From Clarkia xantiana subsp. parviflora (taxonomy: Eukaryota; Streptophyta; Magnoliopsida; Myrtales; Onagraceae): DNA of 64,000 bases. The DNA is taken from contig JAPTYO010000018.1 in the NCBI GenBank assembly GCA_036873135.1, positions 10,221,503 to 10,285,502 on the forward strand, given 5' to 3'. The position numbers were made by a program, and so were the translations under genes. A model generated the notes under the pieces. That model did no database searches and had not been told where the DNA came from. It saw only the letters and a program-made list of their open reading frames with translations. This document shows, in pieces, positions 10,998 to 23,370 of the stretch (positions within the stretch are counted from its first letter, which is position 1; the number at the start of each line of letters is the position of its first letter).

Positions 10998-12818
10998 CCA
11001 AGAAGGCTTCTCTGTTGACTCATCTCATTCTGAAGCAGGGCGAGACTGATGCCGTCCAGAGTGGCTCCAAGCGGAAGCGCAAACTGGTGAAGAAGGGTAC
11101 TGCCTCCTCCGCCCCCTTATCTGCTGCTCCTTCTACCGACGAGCAAGTCGGGGCCAAGAAAACCAGGCGGGAGGAGATAGATCGGGCCTTCGGGGTCACC
11201 ACCATCGAGGAAGGTAAGCGCGTTCGTCGTGCAATTAATCAATATAAAAAATTGATCCCCAAGGAGTTTATCCCTGCTGAGCGAAAAGCACGTGTCCAAG
11301 AGATTAAGTACATCCTTCGAGGGGAAATTCCCCACGTCCTTGAGGCGGGATACTACAACGTCCTTGGGAAGAATAGACATTTCGATCGTCAAGTCATCTG
11401 GTGCCCTGAAGGTACTCTTCCTAACTTCATTCGTCCCGCCACCGCAGGTCCCTTGGAGATTCCTGCTCCGACGGAGGCTATCATTCCTGCGGGGGCTGCA
11501 ACTCCACAAGAACTGATGCTGGAGGACGCCCCGGCGGGAGCTCAGTTCCGCCAGGTGACCGATTTGGAAGCTTCTCCTTCTGCCGAGGAGCCTGAAGAGG
11601 GGGGCCTGCTTCCCCGCGGCAGGTCAGGGTCCAAGAAAGCGAGGCCCGCTGTTAGGGACGTGTCCAAGAGTCCCCCTCCTGTTCTTCGTACGCCAACTCC
11701 CGAGCCGCCAGTTGAGGTGGCTCCTTTGGCTGAAGGTTCCGGGGTCGTTCCCCCGCTCCCCGTGGATGAAAACCTTTACAAGGTTTTCACCCCTGACGAG
11801 GGGATGATGCCCTGGAACCCGATCGAGTCCCTTCGAGGGGTTCCACTTCGCCGGGGAGAGCTTGATCCTGGGTTGGCCCTGCATCTGCTGGCGGGGTGTG
11901 TTCCTCCAGCCTTGAGGCGGCCCCTGTCCTTCGCGCGGGAGGACCTTGAGGAGGAGATCCGCGACATGGCCATTCGTCGGATGGAGGTGAAACTTCTATC
12001 CTTGTTTGGTTTTCATCATTACCCTTATCTTTGATTGCTTATGTCCTGATCTTTTCCCTTCCTTCTTTCAGGACACCGCGAACCAACAGCGCTGCTTCGG
12101 CCTTAACCTGGCCCTGAAGGGTGCTTTGGAAGCGGCGGAGGCCCAATCGAACCCTGATGCTTTAGCCAAGCTTCAGGTAGAACTCGACGAGGCTGTTGCG
12201 GCCAAGAACAAGATGGCCAAGGAGAAGACTCTCCTTGATGATTTGTCCTCCAACCTGCTCAAGAAGGTTCACGATCATGAGGCTGTCATGCGTCGGGAGC
12301 GGAAGATGGTCCAGGCGGACCAGCAGCGGAATGAGGAGGAGAAGAAGCAGCTCATTCACGAGAACAACGTCTTCGCGGACCTTCTCGCGGAGGCTAAGGC
12401 GAAGTTTGAGGCGGAGAGGGCTGAGTTCTCTGCCAAGCTGGCTGAGGCAAAGGCTCAGGGCCTCGAGGAGAGCCACCAACGGGGCTTCGAGGAGGGCCGC
12501 CAGCGGGGCCTCGAGGAGTATCGGGACTCTGAAGAATTCAAGGTGGCTGCTGTGGAGTTTTGCAAGTCCGAGATGGAGGACGTGTTGTTCAACACCGTCG
12601 TGGAGCTGTACACAGCCTACGCGGATTCCATTGATTTCACGAAGTCCGAGACTCTTGCCCCCATTGCGGAGAAGTACTTCAACCTCCCCGCGGAGAGTGA
12701 AGAGGCTGCTGCCGTGGACCCGACTCCGCCAGCTGCGGAGCCTTCTGCCCAAGTCCCTCCAAACTCCGTTCCCTCCGATGCTGCTAAGGATCCACCTTCC
12801 CGCAAGGACCAAGCTTAA
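10998..12818 (+). CDS. Antisense gene of element B, exons 3 and 4 (5' part missing)
   Basis: Two exons, 10998-11986 and 12072-12818, are separated by an 85-bp GT-AG intron (donor GTGAAA, acceptor TTTCAG) that is also present in C. Both are open: 329 codons, then 248 codons and a stop. Exon 3 starts Lys/Arg-rich (KRKRKLVKKG, a possible nuclear signal), then has a conserved stretch (IPKEF to RQVIWCPEG) and a Pro-rich low-complexity region. Exon 4 is a coiled coil of about 140 residues with an acidic, Pro-rich tail. Exons 1-2, which in C and E carry a Transposase_28-like domain, are deleted, so no start codon remains. Tat elements are known to carry such extra antisense ORFs; their role is unknown. 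Confidence 0.75.
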
Positions 12819-12979
12819 TGCTTACATCTTTTAGTCCTTGTTGTCTTTCTCCTTTGTCTATTGTATCGAACCTCTTTGGCCTTCTGGCCCTTATATAAGT
12901 AGTTTTCTTTCCATCTGTTTTGGCATCGATATTCATCTGCACTTTATCTAAAGCGGCTTAAAATTCGTTACTCAGAACG

Positions 12980-13470
12980 TTCCGATGCACCATTAAAATG
13001 ACTTCATACGTCCTTCCGACGTTTAACTTGGGACTTTACCATTTAAGGCTTCTCGTCCGAAAATCGGGACTTCGCCACTTAAGGCTTCTCATCCAAAATC
13101 GGGACTTCACCACTTAAGGTTTCTCGTCCAAAATCGGGACTTCACCACTTAAGGTTTCTCGTCCAAAATCGGGACTTCACCACTTAAGGTTTCTCGTCCA
13201 AAATCGGGATTTCACCACTTAAGGTTTCTCGTCCCTGCCTTTCAAGGCCATCTTCACACCCCTTAGGGATTTTACTGCGTCTCTACTGGACGGCTTAATC
13301 GTACCCTTTAAGACTTTTTGCCGCATCATATAGACGACTTACGCGGACCTGTTAAGGCTTTTTCATACCCGTTAAGGCTTTTTGGCCGCATCATATAGAC
13401 GACTTACGCGGACCCATCAGGGTCTTTTCATCGTACTTCGGAAGGCTTTTGTCGCGTCACTCAGGACGTC
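12980..13470. repeat. 3' UTR tandem repeats of element B
   Basis: Six copies of a 35-bp unit (AAATCGGGACTTCACCACTT) at about 13020-13235, then two copies of the 65-bp GGCCGCATCATATAGACGAC unit at about 13320-13420. Homologous to the arrays of A but with fewer copies. The stretch 12819-12980 is the 3' flank of the antisense gene; 13470-13601 is unique 3' UTR. Confidence 0.88.
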
Positions 13471-13601
13471 TTATTAACAGTTAGAATAAATTTGAAAGCA
13501 ATTTGATTGGAAGGCAACTTCTATTATTCACTAATAATTCAAAGTAGGCTTACATCGGATTTTATTGATAGACAATTTGCGCCATTCGTGGCGGCTTCAT
13601 A

Positions 13602-15660
13602 TCAAACATGATACTTCTTCAAGTGTTCACCACTGAAGGAATGCTTCAACGTCTTGCCTTCGAGATCCTCTAACTTGTATGCATTGGGCGCTGGCATCCC
13701 CACGATCTTGTAGGGTCCTTCCCATTTTGGTGACAGCTTGTTGATCTGGTCTTGATGAACAAACTCATTCCTCCGCCAGACAAGTTCTCCTACGAAGAAT
13801 TATCGGGACCTGACACGCCGATTGTAGTATCGGGCTGTTGCCAAACGCACTCGGGCCTGGACTTCATCAGCCTTCCACCTCTTTTCCTCGAGTAGGTCTA
13901 AGTCCAGACGTCTCATTTCCTCGTTTGTCAGAGGCTCGTAATATTTTGCGCGGTGGGACGCCACCGCTATCTCCACGGGAGCGACTGCCTCCGTGCCATA
14001 AACCAGGCCAAACGGGGTTTCTCCTGTTGATTGCTTGGGTGTTGTTCGCACAGCCCATAGCACATTCTCGAGCTCATCCAGCCAATGGCCCTGCAAGGCA
14101 TAGACTCTTTTCTTCAAGCCATCCATCACGACCTTATTGGCTGACTCTACCTGGCCATTGGTCTGGGCGTGGCGGACTGAAGCGGTCCGATGCTCAATGT
14201 TTAATTCTTCCAGGTACTCCTTCAACTGAGCCCCATTGAACGGAGGGCCATTATCGCTAATCAACACTCGCGGGACCCCGTATCGGGATACGATTTGAGT
14301 CTGAAGGAACTTGAGGATATGCTGCCCCGTCGTTCTAGCCAATGCTTTGGCCTCTATCCACTTTGAAAAGTAGTCGATAGCCACGAGTAAGTACTTGCAC
14401 TGACCTTTCGCTTGGGGAAGTGGTCCCACCAAGTCAATTCCCCATTGCGCAAAGGGCCATGCACTCCTGATGGGCATTAAGTCCGCGGCGGGAGCCATGA
14501 TATTTGGGGCGTACCTCTGGCATGCATCGCAGGATCGGACCATCGCGGTCGCTTCTTTATTCATCGAGGGCCAATAGTAACCCAAGTTCAACGCTTTCCT
14601 CACCAGAGATCGGGCTCCCTCATGACAGGCCGCGACTCCTTCGTGTAGTTCCCTTAGGATCCGATTCGTGTCAGGCTCCGCTACGCATTTTAAGAAAGGT
14701 TTTACATACCCTTTTTTGTATAACTGGTTGTCCACCATCGCGTAGTTGTCTGCAATCCGACGCAATCTGACGGCTGCCACCTTATCATCGGGGAGTACCC
14801 CCGTAGTTAGGTACGTGACCATCGGGGTCATCCAAGTGGGCTTCTCCTCTTCCTCCGATCCTGTCTCAATAGCACAAACCTCCACCGGGTCAATGTTTGA
14901 GATGATCATCTTTTCTAGGAAATGCACCTTCCGATTCTCCTCGGGGGCCACTCCCAGGGCAAACTTGCTCAAGGCATCCGCTTCCGCGTTCTCTTCCCTC
15001 GGGATCGCCTCGATATCAAAGCTTTTGAAGCTTCCCTTCAAAGTCTGCACCTCATGCAAATATTTCTTCATCGTCGGGCTTTTAGCCTCATAGTTCCCCT
15101 GGACTTGATTTACAACCAAGCTAGCATCGCACTTCACTTTTAAATGGTCGACCCCCGTACCCTTGGCAATCTTAAGGCCTGTGATGAGAGCCTCATATTC
15201 TGCTTCGTTGTTGGTGGCTTTGAATGTCAACGCCAGGGCATACCGTAAGGGCTCACCTCCACCGGGCGGTATCAACACGAATCCTGCCCCCGAGCCTTCT
15301 ACACTCGATGAACCATCAGTGTACATCTCCCAGGTGTTCTCCTCATTTGGCTGTTCTGGCTGCTGTTCTGTAGTCGGAACTCCTTCCATGGTTGCCCCCT
15401 CTGCGGGACCCGTTACTTCCAGATCGGGTGCCGTAGACTCAGCTATAAAATCTGCCAACGCCTGGCCCTTAATAGCGGTCCTCAGAGCGAAATGAATGCG
15501 GAACTCAGTCAGCTCGATGGCGCATTTTACCAATCTCCCCGACGCCTCCGATCGGTTCAAAAAGTGTTTCAAGGGCTGATTAGTCAATACCGTGACTTCA
15601 TGTGCATGGAAGTAAGGTCGGAGCTTTCGAGCGGCAATTATCAACGCGAAGAGATACTTC
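13602..15660 (-). pseudogene. Element B pol 3' part: RNase H, archaeal-type RNase H, integrase
   Basis: 614-residue frame. The end of the gypsy RNase H is at about 15640-15440. The complete archaeal-type RNase H (TDGSSS, NEAEYEAL, CDASLVVNQ, AEADALS) follows, uninterrupted here unlike in A. Integrase follows with its zinc region (CDACQRYAPN) and DDE core (GIDLVGP, SDNGPPF, QVESAN). A TAA at 13800-13802, where A has an AAA lysine codon, cuts off the C-terminal domain that would end at TGA 13602-13604. A 2-bp deletion near 15657 shifts the frame relative to the upstream RT. Confidence 0.93.
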
Positions 15661-17788
15661 CAATAGCGGGATATTTTATTTCAGACTTGGCAAACGCCTT
15701 GCTTACATAATAGATAGGCACTTGGTTGCCCTTGACAATCTTAATCAGAACAGAACTAACAGCCATATCGGAAACAGCCAAATAGAGATAGAGCGGCTCG
15801 ACTGGAATTGGTTTTGCCAACGGCGGAAGGGTACGGAGATGCTGCTTGAGTGCCTGGAACGCCTCCTCGCACTTGTCGGTCCATTCGAACTTCTTGTTAG
15901 CCCTCAGCACCTCAAAAAATGGCATGGCTCGGTCACTTGCCTTGGATAGGAAGCGATTCATCGCGGCCAACCGGCCATTCAGCACCTGGACCTCCCGATG
16001 AGTCTTTGGGGACTGCATCTCCTCGATTGCTCGCAGCTTCTCGGGGTTCACCTCGATTCCTCTCTGGCTCACCATGAACCCTAGGAACTTCCCCGAGTTC
16101 ACCCCGAAAGCACATTTGTCGGGGTTCAGCCGAACCTGATGGAACTTCATTCGCTCAAATGCCGCCGCCAAATTCTGGACATGGTCTCCTGCCTGTCGGG
16201 ACTTCACCAGCATGTCGTCCACATATGCCTCCATGGTTTTCCCCAGCATGTCCCCGAACAACTTGTTCACCATCCGCTGGTAAGTTGCTCCGGCATTGAT
16301 CAATCCGAAGGGCATCACGTCGTAATGGTAGACGTCACTGTCAGCGTAGAAAGCTGTGTGAGGGGCATCCTCCTTCGCCATCTTGATCTGATAGTACCCG
16401 GAGTAGGCATCCATGAAGCTCAGCAGCTCATGTCCCGATGTGGCATCCACCAGCTGGTCGATCCTCGGCAGCGGGTAGCAGTCCTTCGGACAGGCTTTGT
16501 TCAAGTCGCGGAAGTCGACGCACATCCGCCACTTTCCGTTACTCTTTCGCACCAGCACTGGGTTAGCCACCCAAGTCTGGAATCGGAGTTCTTTGATGAA
16601 TCCAGCATCGAGCAATCTGCCCAGCTCCTGCTGGATCGCGATCCTCTTGTCCGCGCCCATCGGACGCCTTCTCTGCGCGATAGGCTTGATTGCGGGGTCT
16701 ATCTTCAGCTCGTGCACTATCACGTCGGGGCTGATTCCTGGCATATCACTCGGGGACCAGGCAAACAACTCCTTAAACTCCTTCAAGAGGTCGATCAACT
16801 CTCGGGCTCTTTCCTCCGACAAAGCAGAGCCGATCTTCACCTTCCTCTGAGGCCCATCGATCTCCACTTCCTTCAAATCCTCCATGGGGGCGGGACGCCC
16901 ATACTCCTCTCGAGGATCGGTATCGGTTTGAAGGACGGTCATGGCCTCCCTTCTTCTTCGTCGGGTTGCGTTAACATAGCATTTTCGCGATGCCACATGG
17001 TCGCCCTTGACCTCTCCGACCCCATTGTCAGTCGGGAACTTCATCTTCTGGTGGACCGTCGAGGCGACTGCCATGAGAGGGTTGATGGTGGTCCTCCCGA
17101 TGATCGCGTTGTATGCCCCCGCGGACTCCACGACGACGAAATCCACGTTTCGCCTCTCCATTTTCCAGCCACTACCAAACTCTACTGGTAAGGTAATCAT
17201 TCCCAACGGGTAGGAAGTGGATCCAGAGAATCCCACCATCGGGAAGTCCACCTGCGTCAGGTCTTTCTTCGTCTTTCCCATGGCTTCCAGTGCATCCATG
17301 AAAAGAATATCGGAGGAGCTCCCTCCGTCTATCAGGATCCGCTTCATCTCGAATCCGTCTACGTCCAGGGTCACGACCAAGGCATCGTCGTGAGGGCTCT
17401 CCACGCCTATTAGATCCTCCTTCGAGAACGAAATTTCCATTTCCTCCTTCAGGGTCCACGACCGGGACCGTTTGCCTAGCACCACCGCGGCAGATATGCG
17501 GGAAGCGTAGTTCTCCCGAGAGGCAGAGGTATCTCCTCCCGCCGCCATTCCTCCATGGATGACGTTGATAGTTCCGCGCCTCTCCTTGCGGGCACCTAAA
17601 CCCGAGGCCTCATGCTCGACCTTCTTCTTCTTCGGGGATCGATCGCGGGACTTGGAACGGGATCGCGACCGACTTCTGGAACGGGATCGGCACCGACACT
17701 TCCCGACGAACTCTTTCAGCCTTCCCTTCTGGATCAGCTTTTCAATCTCCTTCTTCAGCTCCCAGACAGTTCTCAGTGTCGTGACCAT
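15641..17788 (-). pseudogene. Element B gag end, protease and reverse transcriptase
   Basis: 715-residue open frame that keeps protease and RT joined, as in the ancestor. It runs from the basic Arg/Ser repeat (about 17730-17650) through the protease (ILIDGGSSSDILF), a linker, RT (GKWRMCVDFRDLNKACPKD, FMDAYSGYYQI, YVDD) and the first part of RNase H. The codon that is TAG in A reads CAG here. The frame is cut off upstream by an extra base near 17763, just after the zinc knuckle, and downstream by a 2-bp loss near 15657. Apart from these ends the RT appears complete. Confidence 0.93.
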
Positions 17789-19262
17789 TGGCTCGATGGT
17801 AGCGACAGTAACGATCGGGACGGCCTCCTAGGAATTCGCCTTCTTTCCTCGGGGGGTATCGAGCGAGACCTTGTCTGTCCATCACAGCTAACACAGAGGT
17901 CATCGAGCTATTGATGGGAACAGCCCGACCCTCTCGGTTGTCCTTCCTCGGAGGACGCTTGTCTTCTCTTTTATCGGGACGACCACGGTTCCTACCTCCC
18001 TCCAACTTGTCGCTCCCCTTGCGATCGTCCGACAGCTTGGACGATGGCTTTCCTCTTCCCGACTTTGGGGGATCAAGTTCTCCAGCAGCAATCTTCGACT
18101 CCTGGACGTCGATTTGCTGTTTCACCCTCGCCTGCAGGGCCTCCATACTCCACACAGCCTTCGCGGCGACGCTATGCATTAGGTCAGAACCGTACGGAGC
18201 GCTCAAGTTCCTTAGGAAAGTACGGATCATCTCTCCCTCCGAGATTTCTTCGTCAATCTCCGCAGCACTAGCAGTGAACCGTTGGTAATAGTATGCCAAC
18301 GATTCATCGGGCCTCTGCACCACCTGGGTTAAAGTCCTCACGCTCTTCAGGAGGCGTCTCCGACCTTGATATTGCTTGATGAAGCGATCGTGCATATCAG
18401 CCCAGCACGTGATGCTCCCCGGCGGAAGGCTGAAGAACCAAGTCATGGCCCTTTCTCCCAGGGTTATCGGGAACAATGAGCATATGAGGTCATCGTTCGA
18501 TGTTCGTCCCATACAGGCCTGGACATGCCTCTGCACATGGCGAACAGGGTCCCCCTCACCGTCATACTCCTTGATGGTTGGAATACCTAGTCCAGGCGGG
18601 GCTACAGTATCGATCAGCCGCGGCACAAAATGATGGCTGGACCGATCCCTCAGCTCCGATGTCATCTGCTTCTGATCACCCATGCAGATGCTCACGATCT
18701 TCACCACCTGATCGGGGGTGATGGGGCCATTCAGGGGAATGGTCCTGTTCTGCACCGGTCCGGGGCCGTCAACCACGAACTTCTCCAGGTGTGCTGGTTC
18801 CTTACCCTTATTCCTGAGCGGAACCTCCTGTCCCTCCAGGTCCACCCTCGGCGGGGGTGGTGGTAACTCTTCTCGCGGAGGCAACTCCTCCGCTCTCCTA
18901 GCGGACTCCCTCTTATCCAGCAAGGCCTCCATGGCGGCCAAGGACATGGGCATAGCCTCCGCTACTGCCTTGGCCAACTCCGAGTTCGAAGACGACCCTT
19001 CTTCCCTTCGCGGGACTCCTTCTCTTCCACGGCCCACCGGGTTTGGGGGAGCCTCATCCACTTCCCTACGCGGGACATCCTGCCTGTTCATCTCAGCGTC
19101 TCGGACTGAGACCTCATATCCATCACCTTGCTCCCCTGCCTGGGAGAGAGCAGGGTTCTCACCACCTTGTTCAGCGATGCGTTCCGGCAACGGGGAATTC
19201 ACAGTTCCTGCGGGACGAGAACTGCCAGCCTGAACTTGCTTCTTTTTGCCACCACCGGCCAT
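17742..19262 (-). pseudogene. Element B gag (frameshifted at its end)
   Basis: The start is ATG 19262 (MAGGGKKKQ), 55 bp inside the LTR. About 505 residues: an N-terminal Gly/Ser/Pro-rich part, a proline stretch (PPPPPR) that is hugely expanded in A, the gag capsid-like domain at about 18560-18160 (DGEGDPVRHV, WFFSLPPG, DESLAYYYQRF), a basic linker, and the CRYHRANGHDTENC knuckle. One extra base near 17763 shifts the frame directly after the knuckle. Otherwise it is the best-preserved gag of the A/B family in the window. Confidence 0.92.
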
Positions 19263-19299
19263 TGATCTGGTAGAAGCTATCTTGGATTTTCGTAAGCTT

Positions 19300-19315
19300 C
19301 CCACAGACGGCGCCA
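19300..19315 (-). other. Primer binding site of element B
   Basis: Minus-strand TGGCGCCGTCTGTGGG, one base inside the 5' LTR, identical to C and D. Confidence 0.8.
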
Positions 19316-19316
19316 A

Positions 19317-20077
19317 TGTTGGATCACGGGCGAAGCTCCGTTACGTCCTTGACGGAATGCTTGGACTCCTGGGCTCCGCGTGGTCCTGCAAAAGGGGATG
19401 GCCTGGGTGGTGACCCAGAATCCCTCTCCGATGCTTAAATGAGTACGGTAATCAATGGGTGGTAAGCAAGAGTATATGTTCGTATCAGTGTAGGGTTTTT
19501 CTGAGGTAACCTCCTCCTTTATATAGAAGGAGGAGTTACCTTGTTACCTGTTACTGCGCTTGGCAGTTATACCCATGATTCCGTGTATCTCGCCACGATT
19601 CCGTATATCTCGGCTGGGATTCCATATTTCTCGCCCCACGCTCCGCGTATCTTACCCGTACCTCCGCGTATCTCGGGCACGCCCTGCCTATCTCGGGGGA
19701 GATTATCTATATCTTAACCGTCATCCCACTACTCTCATCCAGTAGGCGGGTTTCTCGGTCTTATCCTCTGATTACAAGTCTCGACTACTGTCGGGGACTC
19801 CAGAGTTGTCTCATTCTAGATCACCACCCAGGACCTTCAGTCTCTACGGGACAGGTCCAGCCTCTGCGGGGCTTTATTATCGGGGCCTTTACTAAGGCAT
19901 ATCGGGGCCTACTCAGAGGCTTCTTATCGGGAGCGTTCAGCTCATACATCGGGACCGCTGAAGTCGGGACCCTTCGTGCTGGGCCTCTGGGTCTTCAAGG
20001 CTTTTCGCGAGGCCCACTGGACCTACTCGCCGTCCAGTGGCTGTTAACGGGGCTAACGATTACATCGGAACCCATCA
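19317..20077 (-). repeat. Element B 5' LTR (761 bp)
   Basis: TGTTGGATCAC...AACCCATCA ends. TATA box TATATAAAG at 19517-19525 on the minus strand, with the repeated TATCTCG block at about 19575-19700. Confidence 0.93.
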
Positions 20078-21290
20078 CCACGGTCATCCCCACCTCACTT
20101 CCGTCCCAGCGACTTTTCGATCTGCTGCCGCTCCCTTCGATCATCGACCCAGTCACTCTGTCGTTCCGCCCAGCCCATGCTCTGATCGACTCTCGAAGTC
20201 TCAGTTCCTAGAATCGTTTCAATCTCAGTCCATCTCACTGGCCGGAATCCGCCCAAGTCCCCAGTCATCACCTTCGCTCGATCGTTCTTGCCACTGCGAT
20301 TCCCTCCCAGCAGCCTTGCCAGACCACACAACGCCTTCTCGCCGTCACCAATCCCATCGCGCTGCTCCGACACTCGCTTCCGCTCCATCTCCACCTGAGT
20401 TTGAATCCGCGCTCCTTGTTTGCTTATTATTTATTGTTATTACTAATATTACTATTCATATTGAATACAGGGCTTCGCCACCTCTGATCCAATCATCACC
20501 ATGTCCATAACCGAGCTCGATTCCGCCACTGCTCTGACTTCCTCCAGCAAGCTTCGCCCTCGCCTTGACAGCACCTCATCAGTTCGACTCCCCAGCTCCA
20601 AAAGTTGCGACCAACCACCGACACGGCTCTGTCTCGATCTTGTCGCCATCGTCCCTTCTTTTGTCAAGTCACCAGATCCGTCCACGTTCACCCGAAGCTC
20701 CTCGTCGAACCGTAGTTATTGTTTGAGCAATATTCTCGGTGGGACTGTGATCGTTTGGTTTATTAGAAGGAAGGATAAAAGAAAGGCCCTCAATGACGAT
20801 GGTATTGTCTACTATTTGATATTCCTTTGTTTTTCATCATTTGTTTGAGGGTCTACATTAAATGCTATTTGTTTATATTTAGTGTTATGACAGCAAACTA
20901 CTTTTTGCATGTTTGGCTTACTTGACACCTTTGATATAAGTTCTTGGCTTAGTGCATATAATCAATAATATAATGGTTCTGATTACTCAATAATGAAATG
21001 GCAAGTATGTGGAATTGAGTACCGAAAGGGCGTAGTTAAAAAAATATTTTTTAATTCGTAATAGAACCCCCGAGCTCAAATTTCTGATAGTAGACCGATC
21101 ATAGACCTAGGTGTTTAATTTGTTATTCACCATAGGCAATTTAGGATTCTAGTTAGCCTAATAATTAACTAGTGGCGACTCTTTTAAAATTGCACGTTTT
21201 CAAAACGTAATCGCCATAGGTCGGATTTTTAGGGTCTGACACCAGAGGAGGAGGATATGCTCTATTTCAGGGCATTCAACAAAAGCATAA

Positions 21291-21560
21291 TTTAGTAACA
21301 CCTAAGTCAATATACCTTAAATGATTAATATATACCTCAACTTATTAGTATATACCTTAAATCACACATTAAACTTAGTTAATTGCATATACCTTAAATC
21401 ACTAACAACTAAGTCATTATACATTAAATGACTAACAAATAAGTCAATATACCTTAAATCATTAGTATATACCTTAAATCACTACCTTATACCTTAAGTC
21501 AAACTACTTATACGAATTAACTAATATATACCCTTAAATCTGTAATAACCAAGTTATTAT
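21291..21560 (+). repeat. AT-rich satellite between U2 and U3
   Basis: About one 307-bp-family monomer after the end of the U2 last exon. Confidence 0.85.
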
Positions 21561-21565
21561 ACGTG

Positions 21566-23103
21566 GGCGGGAAACATTTGTGATTTCCCTCCCTTTTTGC
21601 TAGTTATAGCATTACTAACCTTCCCTTTTGCCTATTTGACGAATCACAACACGCAGCTAAGGAACAGAGCTCCACCTTCCCTTCTTCCCTTGGATCTGCG
21701 CACCTTCCCTTCAAAGGTAATACATTGACTATACTTCATTAATTTACTTCTACTAGTCAATGTCATGCAGCCATGTTGTGTTGATGAAAAGTTTAGTGAA
21801 TGGGTGAGCATATAATATGTAATTACTTGTACATATTTCAGTTTTCAAGATAAGTTTTTGAAGGGCCTACTGTTAAAATATATGTCTGTAGAACTTGATC
21901 TTAGAATCTGATGTTTAAAAGAAACATAACATGTAATGGGCTAACATGAAGCTAAGTTGCTAATAATATGGAAACTAATGGGAATCAGGTTGCTTGTAAA
22001 CTGCAACCAGGAATTTACCGACATAGCAAAGTATGAGAAAACAGGTTTGCGGTACAAAACGAAATGCAGATGATATTCAGGGATCTGGTCAAAACTTGAT
22101 GAATCCCGAAATGGATGAATGGATGTTAAATGTTGTCCTTGGGGCTATAAACAGTCGAGACCAGGCTGAGCAAGAAGAAGATGTTATTGTTTCCCGTAGA
22201 AGGCTGAATCTTGGTGATGACTCACGTTTTTCCCATGGAATCGTGAATAACTCCCAACTGATTGTGGAAGAGTTTGATGATGTGGATTACGGTGATGAAT
22301 ACGATGATGATGTAGTTGCACGTGATGTCCACATTCCATCTTATACACACAGAAATAACAGGCGAGGAGGTGCACATCGGGTGAACAATCGAGGAGGTGG
22401 TCGTGAAACGTATCAACCACGAAGGAATTATGAAGCTGAGAATGGGGAAGTCTATCCTGCACGTAGAATGTCTATCAGAAAGACTTCTATTGGTGGCTCC
22501 TAGCATAATCCTCGAGAGGTAGGTAATCCTTCGGGTCGTGTAAACGTCCCGAGTAGTGGGGACATCATTGAAGCCAACCGATTGACTGAATCATCTGATG
22601 TCTGTAATGGTTCTAATCATCAAGTAACAACAAGGCCTGCGCGTGGAATCGGTATGGGTAAGTTTGGTGGAATGGGGTCATCAAATGGTGCGAAGGAATC
22701 ACTACTAATTCTACATGCAAAGTAAGTATGAACCTTATGTAACTAGGCATGTTACAAAAGCACACTTTATGTCTAACTTATTAATGATATGAATGAATGT
22801 TAAATGTAGAATTGCACCAAACACAGCTATACGGGATTTGACAGTTGCGCTAAGAGGTAGTTGGCCTGGTCCATTTACCAACTGGACAAATGTTCCGGAA
22901 TTACCATAGGATGACTTGTGGAAGGTTTATAAGGTTAGTGTTTTGGCTGATTTGACTCAATTTTATCCATTCATGTTGGAACGGATTTGATTTATTGTTT
23001 GGATTATCTATAACATCGTTTGTTGATGCAGAGTATGTGGAGTGTGCCAGAGGAGGAGGATATGCTCTATTTCAGGGCATTCAACAAAAGCATAATTGAG
23101 TAA
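21566..23103 (+). pseudogene. Gene relic U3 (most complete copy)
   Basis: E2F-type GGCGGGAAA is at 21566-21574. The leader exon ends at AAAG before GTAATA near 21717. The coding exon begins after an acceptor near 22010, with ATG 22033. Exon 1 encodes MRKQVCGTKRN, an acidic patch (DDVDYGDEYDDDV), an Arg/Gly-rich patch (NNRRGGAHRVNNRGGG) and ends at donor GTAAGT near 22722. Exon 2 starts near 22811 and the last exon near 23032, with stop TAA 23101-23103. Disabling changes: TAG at 22501-22503 and TAG within exon 2 near 22907 (AAG in other copies). The domain after the second stop resembles the En/Spm Transposase_24 type. The function is unknown. Confidence 0.65.
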
Positions 23104-23365
23104 CACCTAAGTCAATATACCTTAAATGATTAATATATACCTCAACTTATTAGTATATACCTTAAATCACACATTAAACTTAGTTAATTGCATATACCTT
23201 AAATCACTAACAACTAAGTCATTATACATTAAATGACTAACAAATAAGTCAATATACCTTAAATCATTAGTATATACCTTAAATCACTACCTTATACCTT
23301 AAGTCAAACTACTTATACGAATTAACTAATATATACCGTTAAATCTGTAATAACTAAGTTATTAT
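23104..23365 (+). repeat. AT-rich satellite between U3 and U4
   Basis: About one monomer. The start-to-start distance of U3 and U4 (22033 to 23840) is 1807 bp, the basic period of the gene-carrying repeat. Confidence 0.88.
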
Positions 23366-23370
23366 ACGTG

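Larger units (their letters stand above)
10957..20077 (-). mobile_element. Element B: Tat-lineage Ty3/Gypsy element, 3'-truncated
   Basis: Same family as A: identical LTR length (761 bp) and closely similar gag-pol. It has a 5' LTR (19317-20077), gag, protease, RT, RNase H, aRNH, integrase, 3' UTR repeats and the last two exons of an antisense gene. It stops abruptly inside an antisense-gene intron at about 10955-10959, next to F sequence. The 3' LTR, polypurine tract and antisense exons 1-2 are missing, so there is no target duplication to pair with CCACG at 20078-20082. The gap suggests a deletion that may also have removed part of F. Confidence 0.9.
10534..21241 (+). mobile_element. Element F: solo-LTR-like insertion, split by element B
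   Basis: Begins TGTAAACACC at 10534 and ends GGGTCTGACA at 21241. The same 5 bp, CCAGA, flank it (10529-10533 and 21242-21246), a target site duplication. Without B it is about 1.6 kb. It has TG...CA ends and a plus-strand TATA box, but no PBS, gag or pol and no second LTR, so I read it as a solo LTR. Its last 240 bp match the start of F2 (62981 onward) in opposite orientation, including GAGTCGCCACTAGTTAATTA. ORFs at 20078-20848 are Ser/Pro-rich and look non-coding. Part of F may have been lost at the B junction. Confidence 0.7.

Noticed and set aside
20078..20848. Two Ser/Pro-rich open frames that could be a captured host gene
   Set aside because: Low-complexity composition, no domain, no splice support. 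They lie inside the LTR-like element F, and the first frame begins inside the LTR of B.
22184..22506. 92- and 94-codon minus-strand frames repeated in every U copy
   Set aside because: Mirror frames of the relic gene's first coding exon; repeated only because the exon is.
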